A stretch of DNA of 38,283 bases from Vreelandella stevensii S18214 (lineage in GTDB: Bacteria; Pseudomonadota; Gammaproteobacteria; Pseudomonadales; Halomonadaceae). A program made the translations under genes and the position numbers. Positions within the stretch are counted from its first letter, which is position 1. Every line of letters begins with the position of its first letter. A model generated the notes under the pieces. It was given only the letters and a program-made list of their open reading frames with translations. It was not told the DNA's origin and made no database searches. Positions 1-11,177 of the stretch are shown here, one piece after another. The stretch spans positions 1-38,283 of the forward strand of contig NZ_AJTS01000043.1 of the NCBI RefSeq assembly GCF_000275725.1, in the 5' to 3' direction.

Positions 1-82
1 TTACGTAAATTGTATTGTGATACGTCTCAAGCGTATCCGGCAATCGTTATCATTGCGAACCCCAGACTCCTTCGGGTTATAG
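1..82 (+). other. 3' end of the 16S-23S internal transcribed spacer
   Basis: This is the spacer just before the 23S 5' end; 16S and any spacer tRNAs would lie outside the window. Several segments (11-19, 23-28, 31-40, 45-53, 64-82) are reverse complements, in the same nested order, of segments downstream of 23S (3081-3089, 3073-3078, 3035-3044, 3002-3010, 2975-2994). They can therefore form the long pre-23S processing stalk. No tRNA was found here. Confidence 0.85.
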
Positions 83-2976
<2,894 letters not shown>

Positions 2977-3127
2977 ATAACACCCAAGGGGTCTGGTCGT
3001 GATGATAACGAAGAGTGTGAACGCACTCGCAACACCGGATACGCCGCAGTGAGCCAGAGCGCTTGCTGACAAGAGACGCACACAATACACGTCAAGAACA
3101 CCTCAGCATGATATGCATTACCTGTTA
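2977..3127 (+). other. 23S-5S spacer
   Basis: Transcribed spacer between 23S and 5S. It holds the 3' strand of the 23S processing stalk, pairing with 64-82 and, further out, with the upstream spacer. No tRNA or open reading frame of note was seen. Confidence 0.8.
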
Positions 3128-3245
3128 CGCCTGACGACCATAGCACGCGTGAACCACCTGATCCCATGCCGAACTCAGAAGTGAAACCGCTTAGCGCCGA
3201 TGGTAGTGTGGGGTCTCCCCATGTGAGAGTAGGTCATCGTCAGGC
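3128..3245 (+). rRNA. rrf: 5S ribosomal RNA
   Basis: About 118 nt. It contains the universal block CCATGCCGAACTCAGAAGTG, then GCGCCGATGGTAGTGTGGGG and the loop E/helix IV region. The terminal helix is closed by GCCTGACGA at the 5' end and TCGTCAGGC at the 3' end. It follows 23S by about 150 nt, as is normal for the distal part of an rrn operon. Confidence 0.97.
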
Positions 3246-3259
3246 ACTTATACCGTAGA

Positions 3260-3292
3260 AAGCCCCGAGCACACTGTGTTCGGGGCTTTTTG
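3260..3292 (+). terminator. rrn operon terminator
   Basis: A GC-rich stem (AGCCCCGA... pairing with ...TCGGGGCT, the inner CAC/GTG also pairing) is followed directly by a run of T. It sits 15 nt after 5S and before the next gene, as expected for a Rho-independent terminator of the rRNA operon. Confidence 0.93.
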
Positions 3293-3359
3293 CTGTGCGT
3301 TAAATTTGTCTACACCTGGTGCTTTTATGTCAGAATGAAGGCTCCAAGGAGGAGTGCCG

Positions 3360-4691
3360 ATGACACAAATGCAATGGGATCAGTTACTTTCCCCTCAGCG
3401 CTTACACGACAAGCGCCCCGGCAGTAACCGCGAAATAGGGCGCACTCCTTTCCACAAGGACCATGACCGCATCGTCTTCTCAGGCTCCTTTCGTCGCCTG
3501 GGGCGCAAGACGCAGGTGCATCCCCTTACCGAAAATGACCATATCCATACGCGGTTGACCCACTCCTTGGAAGTCGGCTGTGTGGGCCGCTCGTTGGGCA
3601 TGATCGTCGGCGAGTTGCTGCGTGATCGGCTGCCGGAGTGGATCACCCCAGCTGACCTGGGCGTCATCGTGCAAACGGCCTGTCTCGGGCACGACATCGG
3701 TAACCCCCCCTTTGGCCATGCCGGTGAATATGCCATTCGTGACTGGTTTCGCCGTGCCGAGGGGAGTGGCTTGCTGGAGGGGCTCGCCGAACAGGAGCGC
3801 CAGGATCTGCTGACCTATGAGGGGAATGCTCAGGGATTTCGTGTCATTACGCAGATCGAGTACAACCAGTTCAACGGCGGCATGCGGTTGTCTGCAGCAA
3901 CCCTGGGGACTCTGTTGAAATATCCCTGGACCGTTCGCTATGGTGGCCGCGCTGGCAAGTTTGGCTGTTATCAGTCCGAGCAGGCGTTGCTCAAGGAAGT
4001 CGCTGACGCCGTGGGTCTGATTCCTCAGGGCGAGCAGCGCTGGTGCCGTCATCCACTGGCGTGGCTGGTCGAAGCGGCGGATGACATCTGTTATGCGCTG
4101 CTGGATCTGGAAGATGGCCTCGAAATGGGGATTCTGCGTTACGAAGAAGTCGTCGAAATACTGCGTCAGATTGCTGGCGAATTTCCCCCTGAGTATGAAG
4201 AGATGCAGCGCAAGAGTGTCTCGCAGCGCCGCCGTATCGCGCTACTGCGGGGGGCAGCCATGGAGCGTGCGGTCAATGATGTGGCGGCCGTGTTTGTACA
4301 GCATGAGCAGGCGCTGCTGAGCGGTACCTTGAGCGATGACCTGCTGGAGCTTTGCCATCCGGATCTGGGCTGGGGCGTGCAGTCTGCCAAGCAGTTGGCT
4401 CGAGAACGCATTTTCCAGAACGAGCGCAAGGCCAAGCTGGAAATCGGTGCCTACACCACGCTGGGGATTCTGCTGGAGGCGTTCATTGGTGCTGCCCATG
4501 AGCTACATCATACCGGGCAAAGCTCTTTCAAGCATCAGCGCGTGCTGGCACTGATCGGTGAAAACACGCCGCTGCCCTCCTGGACGCTTTACGACAGCTA
4601 CCGTCGTATGCTGGATTTCATTGGTGGCATGACCGACCACTACGCCGTGGATCTTGCCCAGGAAATGGGCGGGCGGCTGCGCGGGGATTAA
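3360..4691 (+). CDS. dgt: dGTP triphosphohydrolase-like protein (HD domain, type 2)
   Basis: 443-residue HD-domain phosphohydrolase of the dGTPase family, whose members cleave dGTP (or other dNTPs) to the nucleoside and triphosphate. The metal-binding HD signature is visible: an R/H-rich segment with HTRLTHSLEV, then CLGHDIGNPPFGHAGE, and a downstream EAADDICY. Length fits the shorter type 2 dGTPase-like group rather than the ~500-residue E. coli Dgt. The ATG at 3360 is chosen because AAGGAGG at 3346-3352 is 7 nt upstream; an in-frame GTG at 3354 lies too close. It is the first gene after the rrn terminator. Its stop overlaps the stop of the convergent NERD gene through a shared TTAA. Substrate preference cannot be read from sequence. 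Confidence 0.93.
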   Translation: MTQMQWDQLLSPQRLHDKRPGSNREIGRTPFHKDHDRIVFSGSFRRLGRKTQVHPLTENDHIHTRLTHSLEVGCVGRSLGMIVGELLRDRLPEWITPADLGVIVQTACLGHDIGNPPFGHAGEYAIRDWFRRAEGSGLLEGLAEQERQDLLTYEGNAQGFRVITQIEYNQFNGGMRLSAATLGTLLKYPWTVRYGGRAGKFGCYQSEQALLKEVADAVGLIPQGEQRWCRHPLAWLVEAADDICYALLDLEDGLEMGILRYEEVVEILRQIAGEFPPEYEEMQRKSVSQRRRIALLRGAAMERAVNDVAAVFVQHEQALLSGTLSDDLLELCHPDLGWGVQSAKQLARERIFQNERKAKLEIGAYTTLGILLEAFIGAAHELHHTGQSSFKHQRVLALIGENTPLPSWTLYDSYRRMLDFIGGMTDHYAVDLAQEMGGRLRGD

Positions 4692-5596
4692 ACCGACGGG
4701 TGGCGCAAATGTTTTAGCTCCATCAGCCGTACCCGTTCCAGCAAGGTATGGATGACCTTGTCATGGATGACGTCGCTCATATGGCCCGGTTTAAGCTCGC
4801 TCAACTGGCGTGACAGCCGCTCTCCGCTGACCACCAGAATGTCCGAAGCTGCCTCACTGGTATCGATTTGCCAGCCAGGCAGCACCAGCACGCCTCGAAC
4901 GGGAACAGGCACCCCACAGCGTCGCTCCAGCCACTGGGTGAGCCAATTGACCCCCTGACGCGTCTTGTGCAGTGGGCGACGCTCCTGCCAATGGGGAAAG
5001 CGCAGCCGTTCGCGTTCGACGGCCACGCTATTGAGCTCGCGGCCATCCGAACCTATCGCCAGCGCTCTGGCGCGGGTTTCGACGACAAAGACGCCATGGG
5101 GCGTCACGACCACGTGGTCGATGGTGAAGCTGTCGGTAGGTACGTCGTGAAACACATAGTAAGGGTGTGCCTCCGGACGGATGAGTCGCTCCAGCTCCTG
5201 GCCAACGGCCAGCTCGCAGGCCAAGCCCAGCTTCAGGCGACGGATACGCTGGTAATCGCGTACCAGCAGCAGTGAAAACGCCAGTACCAGCAGCGTGCTG
5301 AGCAGCCCGTACAGTGCCCACTCCACCCAGTCCTGCTGCTCCACGAACAGCATGCGGCCCATGCCGTAGACCAAGGGCGCCAGACTCACCAAAGGCCCTA
5401 GCGTACCGTTTAGAAATAGGCTCGAGAATGCTTGATCCAGCCGGTAACGCAGTGCCTGCCCAGGCTCGTGAAGCGGGGCATCGAAAGGAGACTGCACGCG
5501 AGCATCATGCAGACTGCGCAGCGCCAGCACGATACCGCCCATTGCCGCCATCGGAAACAGGAAAATGAGAGGTAGCAGGTATTCCAACCAAACCAT
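4688..5596 (-). CDS. Membrane-anchored NERD-domain protein
   Basis: 302 residues. The N-terminal third has hydrophobic stretches at about residues 5-27, 63-84 and 92-112, so it should be anchored in the inner membrane with the C-terminal part in the cytoplasm. Residues ~125-240 match the NERD (nuclease-related) domain: GLACELAVGQELERL, then FTIDHVVVTPHGVFVVETRA. These carry the E, D and E positions of a PD-(D/E)xK-like fold, although the usual ETK reads ETR here. NERD proteins are proposed nucleic-acid-processing enzymes with few tested members. It is the last gene of a likely HAD-yciH-NERD group on the minus strand, 61 nt after yciH. The product name is secure at domain level only. Confidence 0.85.
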   Translation of the reverse strand: MVWLEYLLPLIFLFPMAAMGGIVLALRSLHDARVQSPFDAPLHEPGQALRYRLDQAFSSLFLNGTLGPLVSLAPLVYGMGRMLFVEQQDWVEWALYGLLSTLLVLAFSLLLVRDYQRIRRLKLGLACELAVGQELERLIRPEAHPYYVFHDVPTDSFTIDHVVVTPHGVFVVETRARALAIGSDGRELNSVAVERERLRFPHWQERRPLHKTRQGVNWLTQWLERRCGVPVPVRGVLVLPGWQIDTSEAASDILVVSGERLSRQLSELKPGHMSDVIHDKVIHTLLERVRLMELKHLRHPSV

Positions 5597-5657
5597 TGCG
5601 ATGCCTTGCCCTTGAGCCGTTTACCAGAAGTAGAGCGATTGGTGCTACATCAATACT

Positions 5658-6032
5658 TCAACCGCCTGCCAATTTTACCTGATACCCCATGGAGGTTAGC
5701 GCGTCACGCAGGGTTTCGCGATGATCTCCCTGGATTTCGATCACGCCCTGCTTGACGGCGCCACCGGTGCCACAGCGCTGCTTCAGGGTCTTGGCCAGTG
5801 CTTTCAGCTCCGCGTGGGCCAGCGGTATACCGCTGATGGTGGTCACACCCTTGCCTTTGCGGCCACTGGTCTCTCGTCGAATTCGCACGATGCCATCCAA
5901 CGTAGCCAATCGTGCCTGTTCGCTGGCGTCTTCGCAGTGGCAGTCGTCAATCGCGGCACGGCACTGGGGGCATGTCTTGCCATGCTCGGTGGAATACACC
6001 AGACCACCCAGTTGGTCACGTAATGAAGCCAT
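5658..6032 (-). CDS. yciH: YciH/SUI1 (eIF1-like) translation factor
   Basis: 124 residues. The SUI1 fold is recognised from the segment with VTTISGIP, LKALAKTLKQRCGTGGAVK, IEIQGDHR and ALTSMGYQVKLAGG, which is the eIF1-like core. The bacterial N-terminal extension carries a CPQC...CHC set of cysteines/histidine that may bind zinc. E. coli YciH can act on the 30S subunit in initiation fidelity and has been linked to stress-time translation; the role here is by homology. It starts 19 nt after the HAD gene, consistent with co-transcription. Confidence 0.93.
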   Translation of the reverse strand: MASLRDQLGGLVYSTEHGKTCPQCRAAIDDCHCEDASEQARLATLDGIVRIRRETSGRKGKGVTTISGIPLAHAELKALAKTLKQRCGTGGAVKQGVIEIQGDHRETLRDALTSMGYQVKLAGG

Positions 6033-6051
6033 GTCTTGTCTCTGCTGAGGG

Positions 6052-6750
6052 TTATTTCGCTGTCGAGTGATGCGGCATTGCCGTGTGCCATCGCTCGCGG
6101 GTCAAACGCTCCACAACGGCAGGCAACTGATACATGTTACTGATCATGATAGCGCCTTCCGGGGTATTTTCGGCATCTGGAAAGCGGTTTAAATGAATCA
6201 CCGTCATGCCCGCTTGAAGTGCTGCCCTGACGCCGACCAGCGCATCGTCGATGGCAATGCACTGTGCGGCAGCAAACCCCATGATGCTGGCCGCATGTAA
6301 GTGCAGGCACGGCTCGGGTTTCCAACAGTTGGCGGTATAGCCGCTGAACAGGCGGTTATCGAAGTAATGGGTCAGGCCCGTGGCTTTCAGCGCCGCGCGT
6401 ATCTTCGTTTCCGGGCCGTTGGAAACCACCGCGCTGGGGTAGTGCGACAAGGCTTCCAGTGCTTCCAGTGCCCCGGGAATGGTGGTGAGTTCGTTGGTCA
6501 GTCGCGTGGCCAGGTTGGCGCGCATATCGTGCTCCATGCGCTCGAGTTGTTCGATGTCGACTTGACCATGGCGGTCCTGCAGCTCGGCGACGATCCTGCG
6601 AAAGCGGGCGCCGCGAAATTCGCCCATATAGTCGGAGGCAGCGAAGGGAAGCCCCACCGTATTGAGGCCGCGTGCCATTTCTTCGGCAAGCAGGGGTTCG
6701 CTATCGACGAGCGTGCCATCACAGTCAAACAACAAAAGTGGAAGCGGCAT
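6052..6750 (-). CDS. HAD-superfamily phosphatase (subfamily IA, YieH-like)
   Basis: 232-residue haloacid-dehalogenase-type phosphohydrolase. Motif I is FDCDGTLVDSE with nucleophile D9 and acid/base D11. Motif II is VVSNG, motif III is the lysine in WKPEP, and motif IV is the acidic pair in CIAIDDALVGVRAA. The helical cap lies after motif I (about residues 15-85), as in the beta-phosphoglucomutase/phosphoglycolate phosphatase group; it most resembles E. coli YieH (6-phosphogluconate phosphatase), but the substrate is not settled. ATG at 6750 is chosen over an upstream in-frame start because AAGGA sits 6 nt before it. First gene of the minus-strand HAD-yciH-NERD group. Confidence 0.88.
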   Translation of the reverse strand: MPLPLLLFDCDGTLVDSEPLLAEEMARGLNTVGLPFAASDYMGEFRGARFRRIVAELQDRHGQVDIEQLERMEHDMRANLATRLTNELTTIPGALEALEALSHYPSAVVSNGPETKIRAALKATGLTHYFDNRLFSGYTANCWKPEPCLHLHAASIMGFAAAQCIAIDDALVGVRAALQAGMTVIHLNRFPDAENTPEGAIMISNMYQLPAVVERLTRERWHTAMPHHSTAK

Positions 6751-6975
6751 GTCAGTTCCTTGCAGTACCTGAAGCACTACGCATGTTGGGGTAAGCCGAC
6801 CATCTTGCTATTGAACGGGATTTTAGCTCCTTTGTGAACACTGTTTGATAATTTTTTACGTTTTCGTCGATGGCGGAGTCGCTGCACGTCGGGAAAGCCC
6901 CTGGCAGGTGCTTATCCCTCGGAGCGGCTATAGTGAACAGGTGCAACGACATGCATCATGAAAAAGGAGATTGAT

Positions 6976-7293
6976 ATGCGAGTATCCCCTTGGCTATTAC
7001 CTTGGGTTTTGAGTGCATCCTTGTGTGTAGTCGCGGCCAGCGCGTGGGCAGACACCGCGGCTGAGAATGGACAGCACGAAGCGTTGGATGATGCGGCGCT
7101 GGAAGAGACGTACGGTATCAAGGCGGGGGCCGTCCGACGCGACGAACAGCCCGCCTCACAAGCGCAGGAAGATGCTGGCGACGATGATGAAGAGCATGCC
7201 GAAGGCGGCACTGGGGGCACCGGCAGTGCCGATGACGCCATGTTGCAAGGTGAAGACGAACAGAGCAGTGAAGAGCAAAGCAGCGATCAGTAA
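6976..7293 (+). CDS. Small exported acidic protein, function unknown
   Basis: 105 residues. Residues 1-24 are a clear Sec signal peptide (MRVSPWLLPW then a hydrophobic core ending ASAWA, cleavage before DTAAEN). The mature ~80 residues are low-complexity and very acidic, rich in D, E, Q, S and G (DAGDDDEEHAEGG, GEDEQSSEEQSSDQ). A short segment LDDAALEETYGIKAG near the mature N-terminus is the only part that looks ordered. ATG at 6976 is chosen because AAGGAG lies 6 nt upstream; the ORF could be read from 6958. The acidic character fits a protein exposed to high salt. I do not recognise a family. It stands alone, divergent from the HAD gene. Confidence 0.68.
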   Translation: MRVSPWLLPWVLSASLCVVAASAWADTAAENGQHEALDDAALEETYGIKAGAVRRDEQPASQAQEDAGDDDEEHAEGGTGGTGSADDAMLQGEDEQSSEEQSSDQ

Positions 7294-7304
7294 TGCGATG
7301 CCGC

Positions 7305-7649
7305 TTAACGCGACAAGCGTCGTGAGTTGGCACTGCTGCGCCGATGGTAAGGCTTCATGGCTTGTTGACTGGTTGTCCACCATGGCGCGTACTGACCGCG
7401 CATGGCGCTGAACAAGACTTTTTGCATGATGAGGCCAGCTTCCACGCTGGCCTCGATCTTTTCAGTCACCATGCGCTGGTTTTCACGCATCATGGCAGGA
7501 CTGAAAAAGGGCTGCGTTTGCCATAGTTGCTGACGCATGGAAATCGTGGAGAGCGAAGAGCTCCATAGCTCCATGCCCATGATGCCTGCTTTCCACAGGT
7601 CAAGGAACATCAGGGGCGGTGTCAGCATTGGCAGAGGGGTGTGCTTCAT
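7305..7649 (-). CDS. Small phasin-like protein (tentative)
   Basis: 114 residues. The N-terminal 90 residues are amphipathic and Met/Trp-rich (MLTPPLMFLDLWKAGIMGME, then a QRMVTEKIEASVEAG segment). They resemble the short polyhydroxyalkanoate granule-associated phasin-like proteins common in Halomonas: a hydrophobic start, a predicted long helix and an EK-x-EA segment. The C-terminus is basic (HRRSSANSRRLSR). No convincing ribosome-binding site is seen before the ATG at 7649; an internal ATG at MLTPPL is possible. It ends 11 nt past the convergent acidic protein gene, with no terminator between them. The family call is from recalled sequence character and is uncertain. Confidence 0.5.
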   Translation of the reverse strand: MKHTPLPMLTPPLMFLDLWKAGIMGMELWSSSLSTISMRQQLWQTQPFFSPAMMRENQRMVTEKIEASVEAGLIMQKVLFSAMRGQYAPWWTTSQQAMKPYHRRSSANSRRLSR

Positions 7650-7718
7650 GGAGAAGGCTACCTGGTGAAGAAATGGGCGGAGTTGTTTAGTAATAGCTCA
7701 TTATTGCTGCATTGCAAT

Positions 7719-7744
7719 AAAAAAGGCGACCCGAAGGCCGCCTT
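7719..7744 (-). terminator. Terminator of the tkt-lrgAB-epd-pgk-fba cluster
   Basis: Read on the minus strand, AAGGCGGCC-TTCG-GGTCGCCTT forms a 9-bp stem (one G-T pair) closed by a UUCG tetraloop, followed by a T-run. It lies about 20 nt after the fba stop. Strong Rho-independent terminator. Confidence 0.94.
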
Positions 7745-7765
7745 GATGTCGTCGCGAGGCGCTGC

Positions 7766-8830
7766 TTATTTGATCTTGGGCGCCAGCTCACCACGCTCGT
7801 AGCGCTGGAACATGGCTTCCAGGCTGATCGGCTTGATCTTGCTCGCGTTGCCTGCGGTGCCAAAGGCTTCATAGCGGGCAATACACAGATCGCGCATGGC
7901 TGTGACGGTTTCTTTCAGGAACTTGCGCGGATCGAACTCTGATGGGTTCTCGGCCATGAAACGACGCACGGCGCCGGTCGAGGCCAGACGCAGGTCGGTA
8001 TCGATGTTGACCTTGCGCACTCCGTGCTTGATGCCCTCGATGATCTCTTCCACCGGTACACCGTAGGTTTCCGGGATCTGACCACCGTAGCGGTTGATCA
8101 CTTCCAGCCACTCCTGGGGCACCGAGGAGGAGCCGTGCATGACCAGGTGGGTATCCGGAATACGAGCGTGGATCTCTTTGATACGCTGGATCGAGAGCGT
8201 ATCGCCCGTGGGCGGCTTGGTGAACTTGTAAGCGCCGTGGCTGGTGCCGATGGCAATGGCCAGGGCGTCCACATGGGTCGCCTTGACGAACTCGGCAGCC
8301 TCTTCCGGGTCGGTGAGCATCTGCTCCATATCCAGCTTGCCTTCGGCGCCAATGCCGTCTTCTTCACCGGCCATGCCGGTTTCCAGGCTGCCCAGACAGC
8401 CCAGTTCGCCTTCTACAGAGACGCCACAGGCATGGGCCATTTCAACGGCACGACGGGTCACGTCAACGTTGTAGTCGTAATCCATCGGCGTTTTACCGTC
8501 TTCGCCCAGGGAGCCATCCATCATCACGGAGGAGAAGCCGAGCTGAATGGAGCGCTGGCAGACAGCCGGGCTGGTGCCGTGATCCTGGTGCATGACGACC
8601 GGAATGTGCGGGAACTCTTCCACCGCCGCCAGAATCAGGTGGCGCAGGAAGGGGGCGCCAGCGTATTTGCGTGCGCCAGCAGATGCCTGCACGATCACCG
8701 GGGAGTCAGTCGCGTCAGCGGCTTCCATGATGGCCCGCATCTGTTCCAGGTTGTTCACGTTGAACGCGGGAATGCCGTAGCCGTATTCGGCGGCGTGGTC
8801 GAGCATCTGGCGCATGCTAATCAAAGCCAT
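7766..8830 (-). CDS. fba: Fructose-1,6-bisphosphate aldolase, class II
   Basis: 354 residues. Zn-dependent class II aldolase that interconverts fructose 1,6-bisphosphate with dihydroxyacetone phosphate and glyceraldehyde 3-phosphate in the cytoplasm. The zinc site is visible: H84 in HQDHG (81-85), then the histidines in GTSHGAYK and MHGSSS. The phosphate/active-site loop [10 protein letters not shown] is also present. It belongs to the ~350-residue Calvin-cycle-type subgroup (fba/cbbA) that Pseudomonas also uses for glycolysis/gluconeogenesis. It is the last gene of the cluster, 40 nt after pgk and before a strong terminator. Confidence 0.97.
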   Translation of the reverse strand: MALISMRQMLDHAAEYGYGIPAFNVNNLEQMRAIMEAADATDSPVIVQASAGARKYAGAPFLRHLILAAVEEFPHIPVVMHQDHGTSPAVCQRSIQLGFSSVMMDGSLGEDGKTPMDYDYNVDVTRRAVEMAHACGVSVEGELGCLGSLETGMAGEEDGIGAEGKLDMEQMLTDPEEAAEFVKATHVDALAIAIGTSHGAYKFTKPPTGDTLSIQRIKEIHARIPDTHLVMHGSSSVPQEWLEVINRYGGQIPETYGVPVEEIIEGIKHGVRKVNIDTDLRLASTGAVRRFMAENPSEFDPRKFLKETVTAMRDLCIARYEAFGTAGNASKIKPISLEAMFQRYERGELAPKIK

Positions 8831-8870
8831 GGGGTCACCTTATTGGGTTGTATGTTCAGAGTTCTAAGTA

Positions 8871-10037
8871 TTAGCGCTGAGCAGCGGCTTCCAGCGCGGC
8901 AACGGCCGGCAGCTGCTTGCCTTCCACGTATTCGAGAAATGCTCCGCCGCCGGTCGAGATATAGGAGACTCGGTCAGCGATCGCGTACTTGTCGATGGCC
9001 GCCAGGGTGTCTCCACCTCCAGCAATAGAGAACGCGGCACTGTCGGCAATGGCGCGGGAAATGACCTCGGTCCCCTTGCCGAACTGGTCGATTTCAAACA
9101 CGCCCACGGGTCCGTTCCACAGGATCGTGCCAGCATCCTTGAGCAGGCTGGCCAAGTGGGCGGCCGTGTCGGGGCCAATGTCCAGAATCATTTCGTTGTC
9201 TGCCACCTGATCGACGGGCTTGACCACCGCCTCTGCTGCTTCGGAAAACTCGGTGGCCACCACTACGTCGGTAGGCAGCGGAATCTTCACCTTGGCCATC
9301 AGCGCCTTGGCCTGGTCGAGCAGGTCTGCTTCGTAGAGCGATTTGCCCACATTATAGCCTGCTGCCGCAATAAAGGTGTTGGCGATACCACCACCGACGA
9401 TCAATTGATCGCATTTTTCCGACAGTGCGTTCAGCACGTCCAGCTTGGTGGAGACCTTCGAACCGCCGACGATGGCCGCCATGGGGCGTGCGGGATTGGC
9501 CAGCGCTTTCTCCAGGGCATCGAGCTCCTGGGCAAGCAGGGGGCCAGCACATGCCTGGGGAGCAAAGCGCGCGACGCCATGGGTAGAGGCTTGGGCACGG
9601 TGAGCGGTTCCAAAGGCGTCCATCACGAAGATGTCGCACAGTGCGGCATACTGCCTGGCAAGCTGTTCGTCGTCTTTCTTCTCGCCACGATTGAAGCGCA
9701 CGTTCTCCAGCAACACCACGTCACCGTTCTGCAGCGTCGGGGCGGTGTCGAGGTAGTCGTTGACCAGTTTGACGGGGCTGCCGAGCAGTTCGCCCAGGTG
9801 CTCGGCGACAGGGGCCAGCGAGAACTCGTCAGCGGGTTCACCTTCCGTGGGGCGGCCCAGGTGGCTCATGAGCAGTACTTTGGCGCCCGCCTTGGCGGCA
9901 GCTTGTATGGTCGGCAGCGCAGCACGCAGGCGAGCATCGCTGGAAACACGGCCGTTCTTGATCGGCACATTCAGGTCTTCACGAATCAGTACGCGCTGCC
10001 CATCCAGGGGCAGGTCGGTCATCTTTTGCACGTTCAT
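8871..10037 (-). CDS. pgk: Phosphoglycerate kinase
   Basis: 388 residues, the usual bacterial length. Transfers phosphate between 1,3-bisphosphoglycerate and ADP in lower glycolysis/gluconeogenesis. Visible signatures are the substrate-binding [11 protein letters not shown] near residues 15-25, MSHLGRP, and the C-terminal nucleotide/hinge segment [12 protein letters not shown] with [13 protein letters not shown] at 10037 is chosen over upstream in-frame codons because it gives the normal N-terminus ([14 protein letters not shown]) and has GAGG about 11 nt upstream. It starts 44 nt after epd and is followed by fba, so the three are very likely one transcript. Confidence 0.97.
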   Translation of the reverse strand: MNVQKMTDLPLDGQRVLIREDLNVPIKNGRVSSDARLRAALPTIQAAAKAGAKVLLMSHLGRPTEGEPADEFSLAPVAEHLGELLGSPVKLVNDYLDTAPTLQNGDVVLLENVRFNRGEKKDDEQLARQYAALCDIFVMDAFGTAHRAQASTHGVARFAPQACAGPLLAQELDALEKALANPARPMAAIVGGSKVSTKLDVLNALSEKCDQLIVGGGIANTFIAAAGYNVGKSLYEADLLDQAKALMAKVKIPLPTDVVVATEFSEAAEAVVKPVDQVADNEMILDIGPDTAAHLASLLKDAGTILWNGPVGVFEIDQFGKGTEVISRAIADSAAFSIAGGGDTLAAIDKYAIADRVSYISTGGGAFLEYVEGKQLPAVAALEAAAQR

Positions 10038-10081
10038 GTGAGCGGTTTCCTCGTGTTCAAGCGAATGAAAGGTCGTGGCGG

Positions 10082-11119
10082 TCATGCCCGCTGGCGTAGC
10101 GTTGCCAGCCGCTGGCTGATATCCAGCATACGGTTGGCAAACCCCCACTCGTTGTCAAACCAGCACAGCAGCTTGAGCAGGCGCTTGCCTGCCACTCTGG
10201 TTTGCGTGGCGTCCAGAATGCCAGAGCGAGGGTCGTGATTGAAATCGATGGAGGCCATGGGGGCCTCGGTATAGCCCAGCACGCCTGCCAGCCGCTGTTG
10301 GCTGGCCTCGCGCAGCAGTGCATTGACCTGCTGGGCATCGGTGTCGCGGCGTACGGTAAGCGAGACATCCATGGCCGAGACGTTGATCGTGGGAACGCGC
10401 ACGTGCAGACATTCGAAGCGGCCTGCCAGCGTTGGCATCAGACGGCTGATGCCCACCGCAAGCCCAGTATCGACCGGGACGATGGACTGCATCGCCGAGC
10501 GGGTAAGGCGCAGGTCGGTCTGGTGGTAGGCGTCGATGACTGGCTGGTCGTTCATGGCCGAGTGAATCGTGGTGGTGACACCGTGCTCCAGCCCCAGCGC
10601 TTCATCCAGTATCGTCAGCAAGGGCACCAGGCAGTTCGTGGTGCAGGACGCCGCCGAGAGGATGCGCTGTGCACCGCTGAGCTCATGCTCGTTGATCCCC
10701 CACACGATGGTGGCATCCACGTCGTTTTCTGCCGGTTGGGAAAACAGCAGCTGCCGTGCACCGGCCTTCAGGTGCCGCTCCGCCGTGGCGCGATCCTTGA
10801 AGCTTCCTGAGCACTCCAGGACCAGATCGATATCCAGGGCTTTCCAGGGAAGCGCATCGGGGGCGCGTTCACATAGCACCTGAATGCGCTGGCCGTTGAT
10901 CACCAAGGCATCACCCTCGTTCTCGACCTCGCCAGGAAAACGCCCGTGGGTGGTGTCGTAGCGGGTGAGATAGGTGATGGTAGCCAGGTCGGAAAGTTCG
11001 TTGATGGCGACCACTTCCAGATCGGGATGGCCACGCTCCACCAGTGCACGCAGTACGCACTGGCCGATACGTCCATACCCATTGATTGCAATGCGAAACT
11101 TAGCGGTTGCGTTAGCCAT
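10082..11119 (-). CDS. epd: Erythrose-4-phosphate dehydrogenase (GapB/Epd type)
   Basis: 345 residues, GAPDH superfamily. The NAD-binding start INGYGRIG and catalytic Cys159 in SAASCTTNC are visible. The sequence tracks Epd rather than GapA in the middle and end: [42 protein letters not shown] and [14 protein letters not shown]. Epd oxidises erythrose 4-phosphate to 4-phosphoerythronate for pyridoxal-phosphate synthesis; in some bacteria such enzymes also have GAPDH activity. ATG at 11119 is preferred to the TTG at 11137, but neither has a good ribosome-binding site. Neighbours tkt (which makes or uses E4P), pgk and fba fit the role. Confidence 0.9.
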   Translation of the reverse strand: MANATAKFRIAINGYGRIGQCVLRALVERGHPDLEVVAINELSDLATITYLTRYDTTHGRFPGEVENEGDALVINGQRIQVLCERAPDALPWKALDIDLVLECSGSFKDRATAERHLKAGARQLLFSQPAENDVDATIVWGINEHELSGAQRILSAASCTTNCLVPLLTILDEALGLEHGVTTTIHSAMNDQPVIDAYHQTDLRLTRSAMQSIVPVDTGLAVGISRLMPTLAGRFECLHVRVPTINVSAMDVSLTVRRDTDAQQVNALLREASQQRLAGVLGYTEAPMASIDFNHDPRSGILDATQTRVAGKRLLKLLCWFDNEWGFANRMLDISQRLATLRQRA

Positions 11120-11177
11120 GTCGCGAAGCGGCCCCAAAAAAAGTGGCTAGATGATAACGTACTTCAGCGCCCGTTGC

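Noticed and set aside
7156-7383. 75-residue hydrophobic minus-strand ORF that looks like a two-helix membrane protein
   Set aside because: It is antisense to the acidic exported protein gene. Codons for D and E read backwards give F, L, V and I, so the hydrophobic pattern is an artefact. It has no ribosome-binding site, whereas the plus-strand gene has AAGGAG and a signal peptide.
8024-10238. Long plus-strand ORFs (334 and 360 residues) opposite fba and pgk
   Set aside because: They are shadows of GC-rich coding sequence on the other strand; fba and pgk are unmistakable and the shadow products have no domain features.
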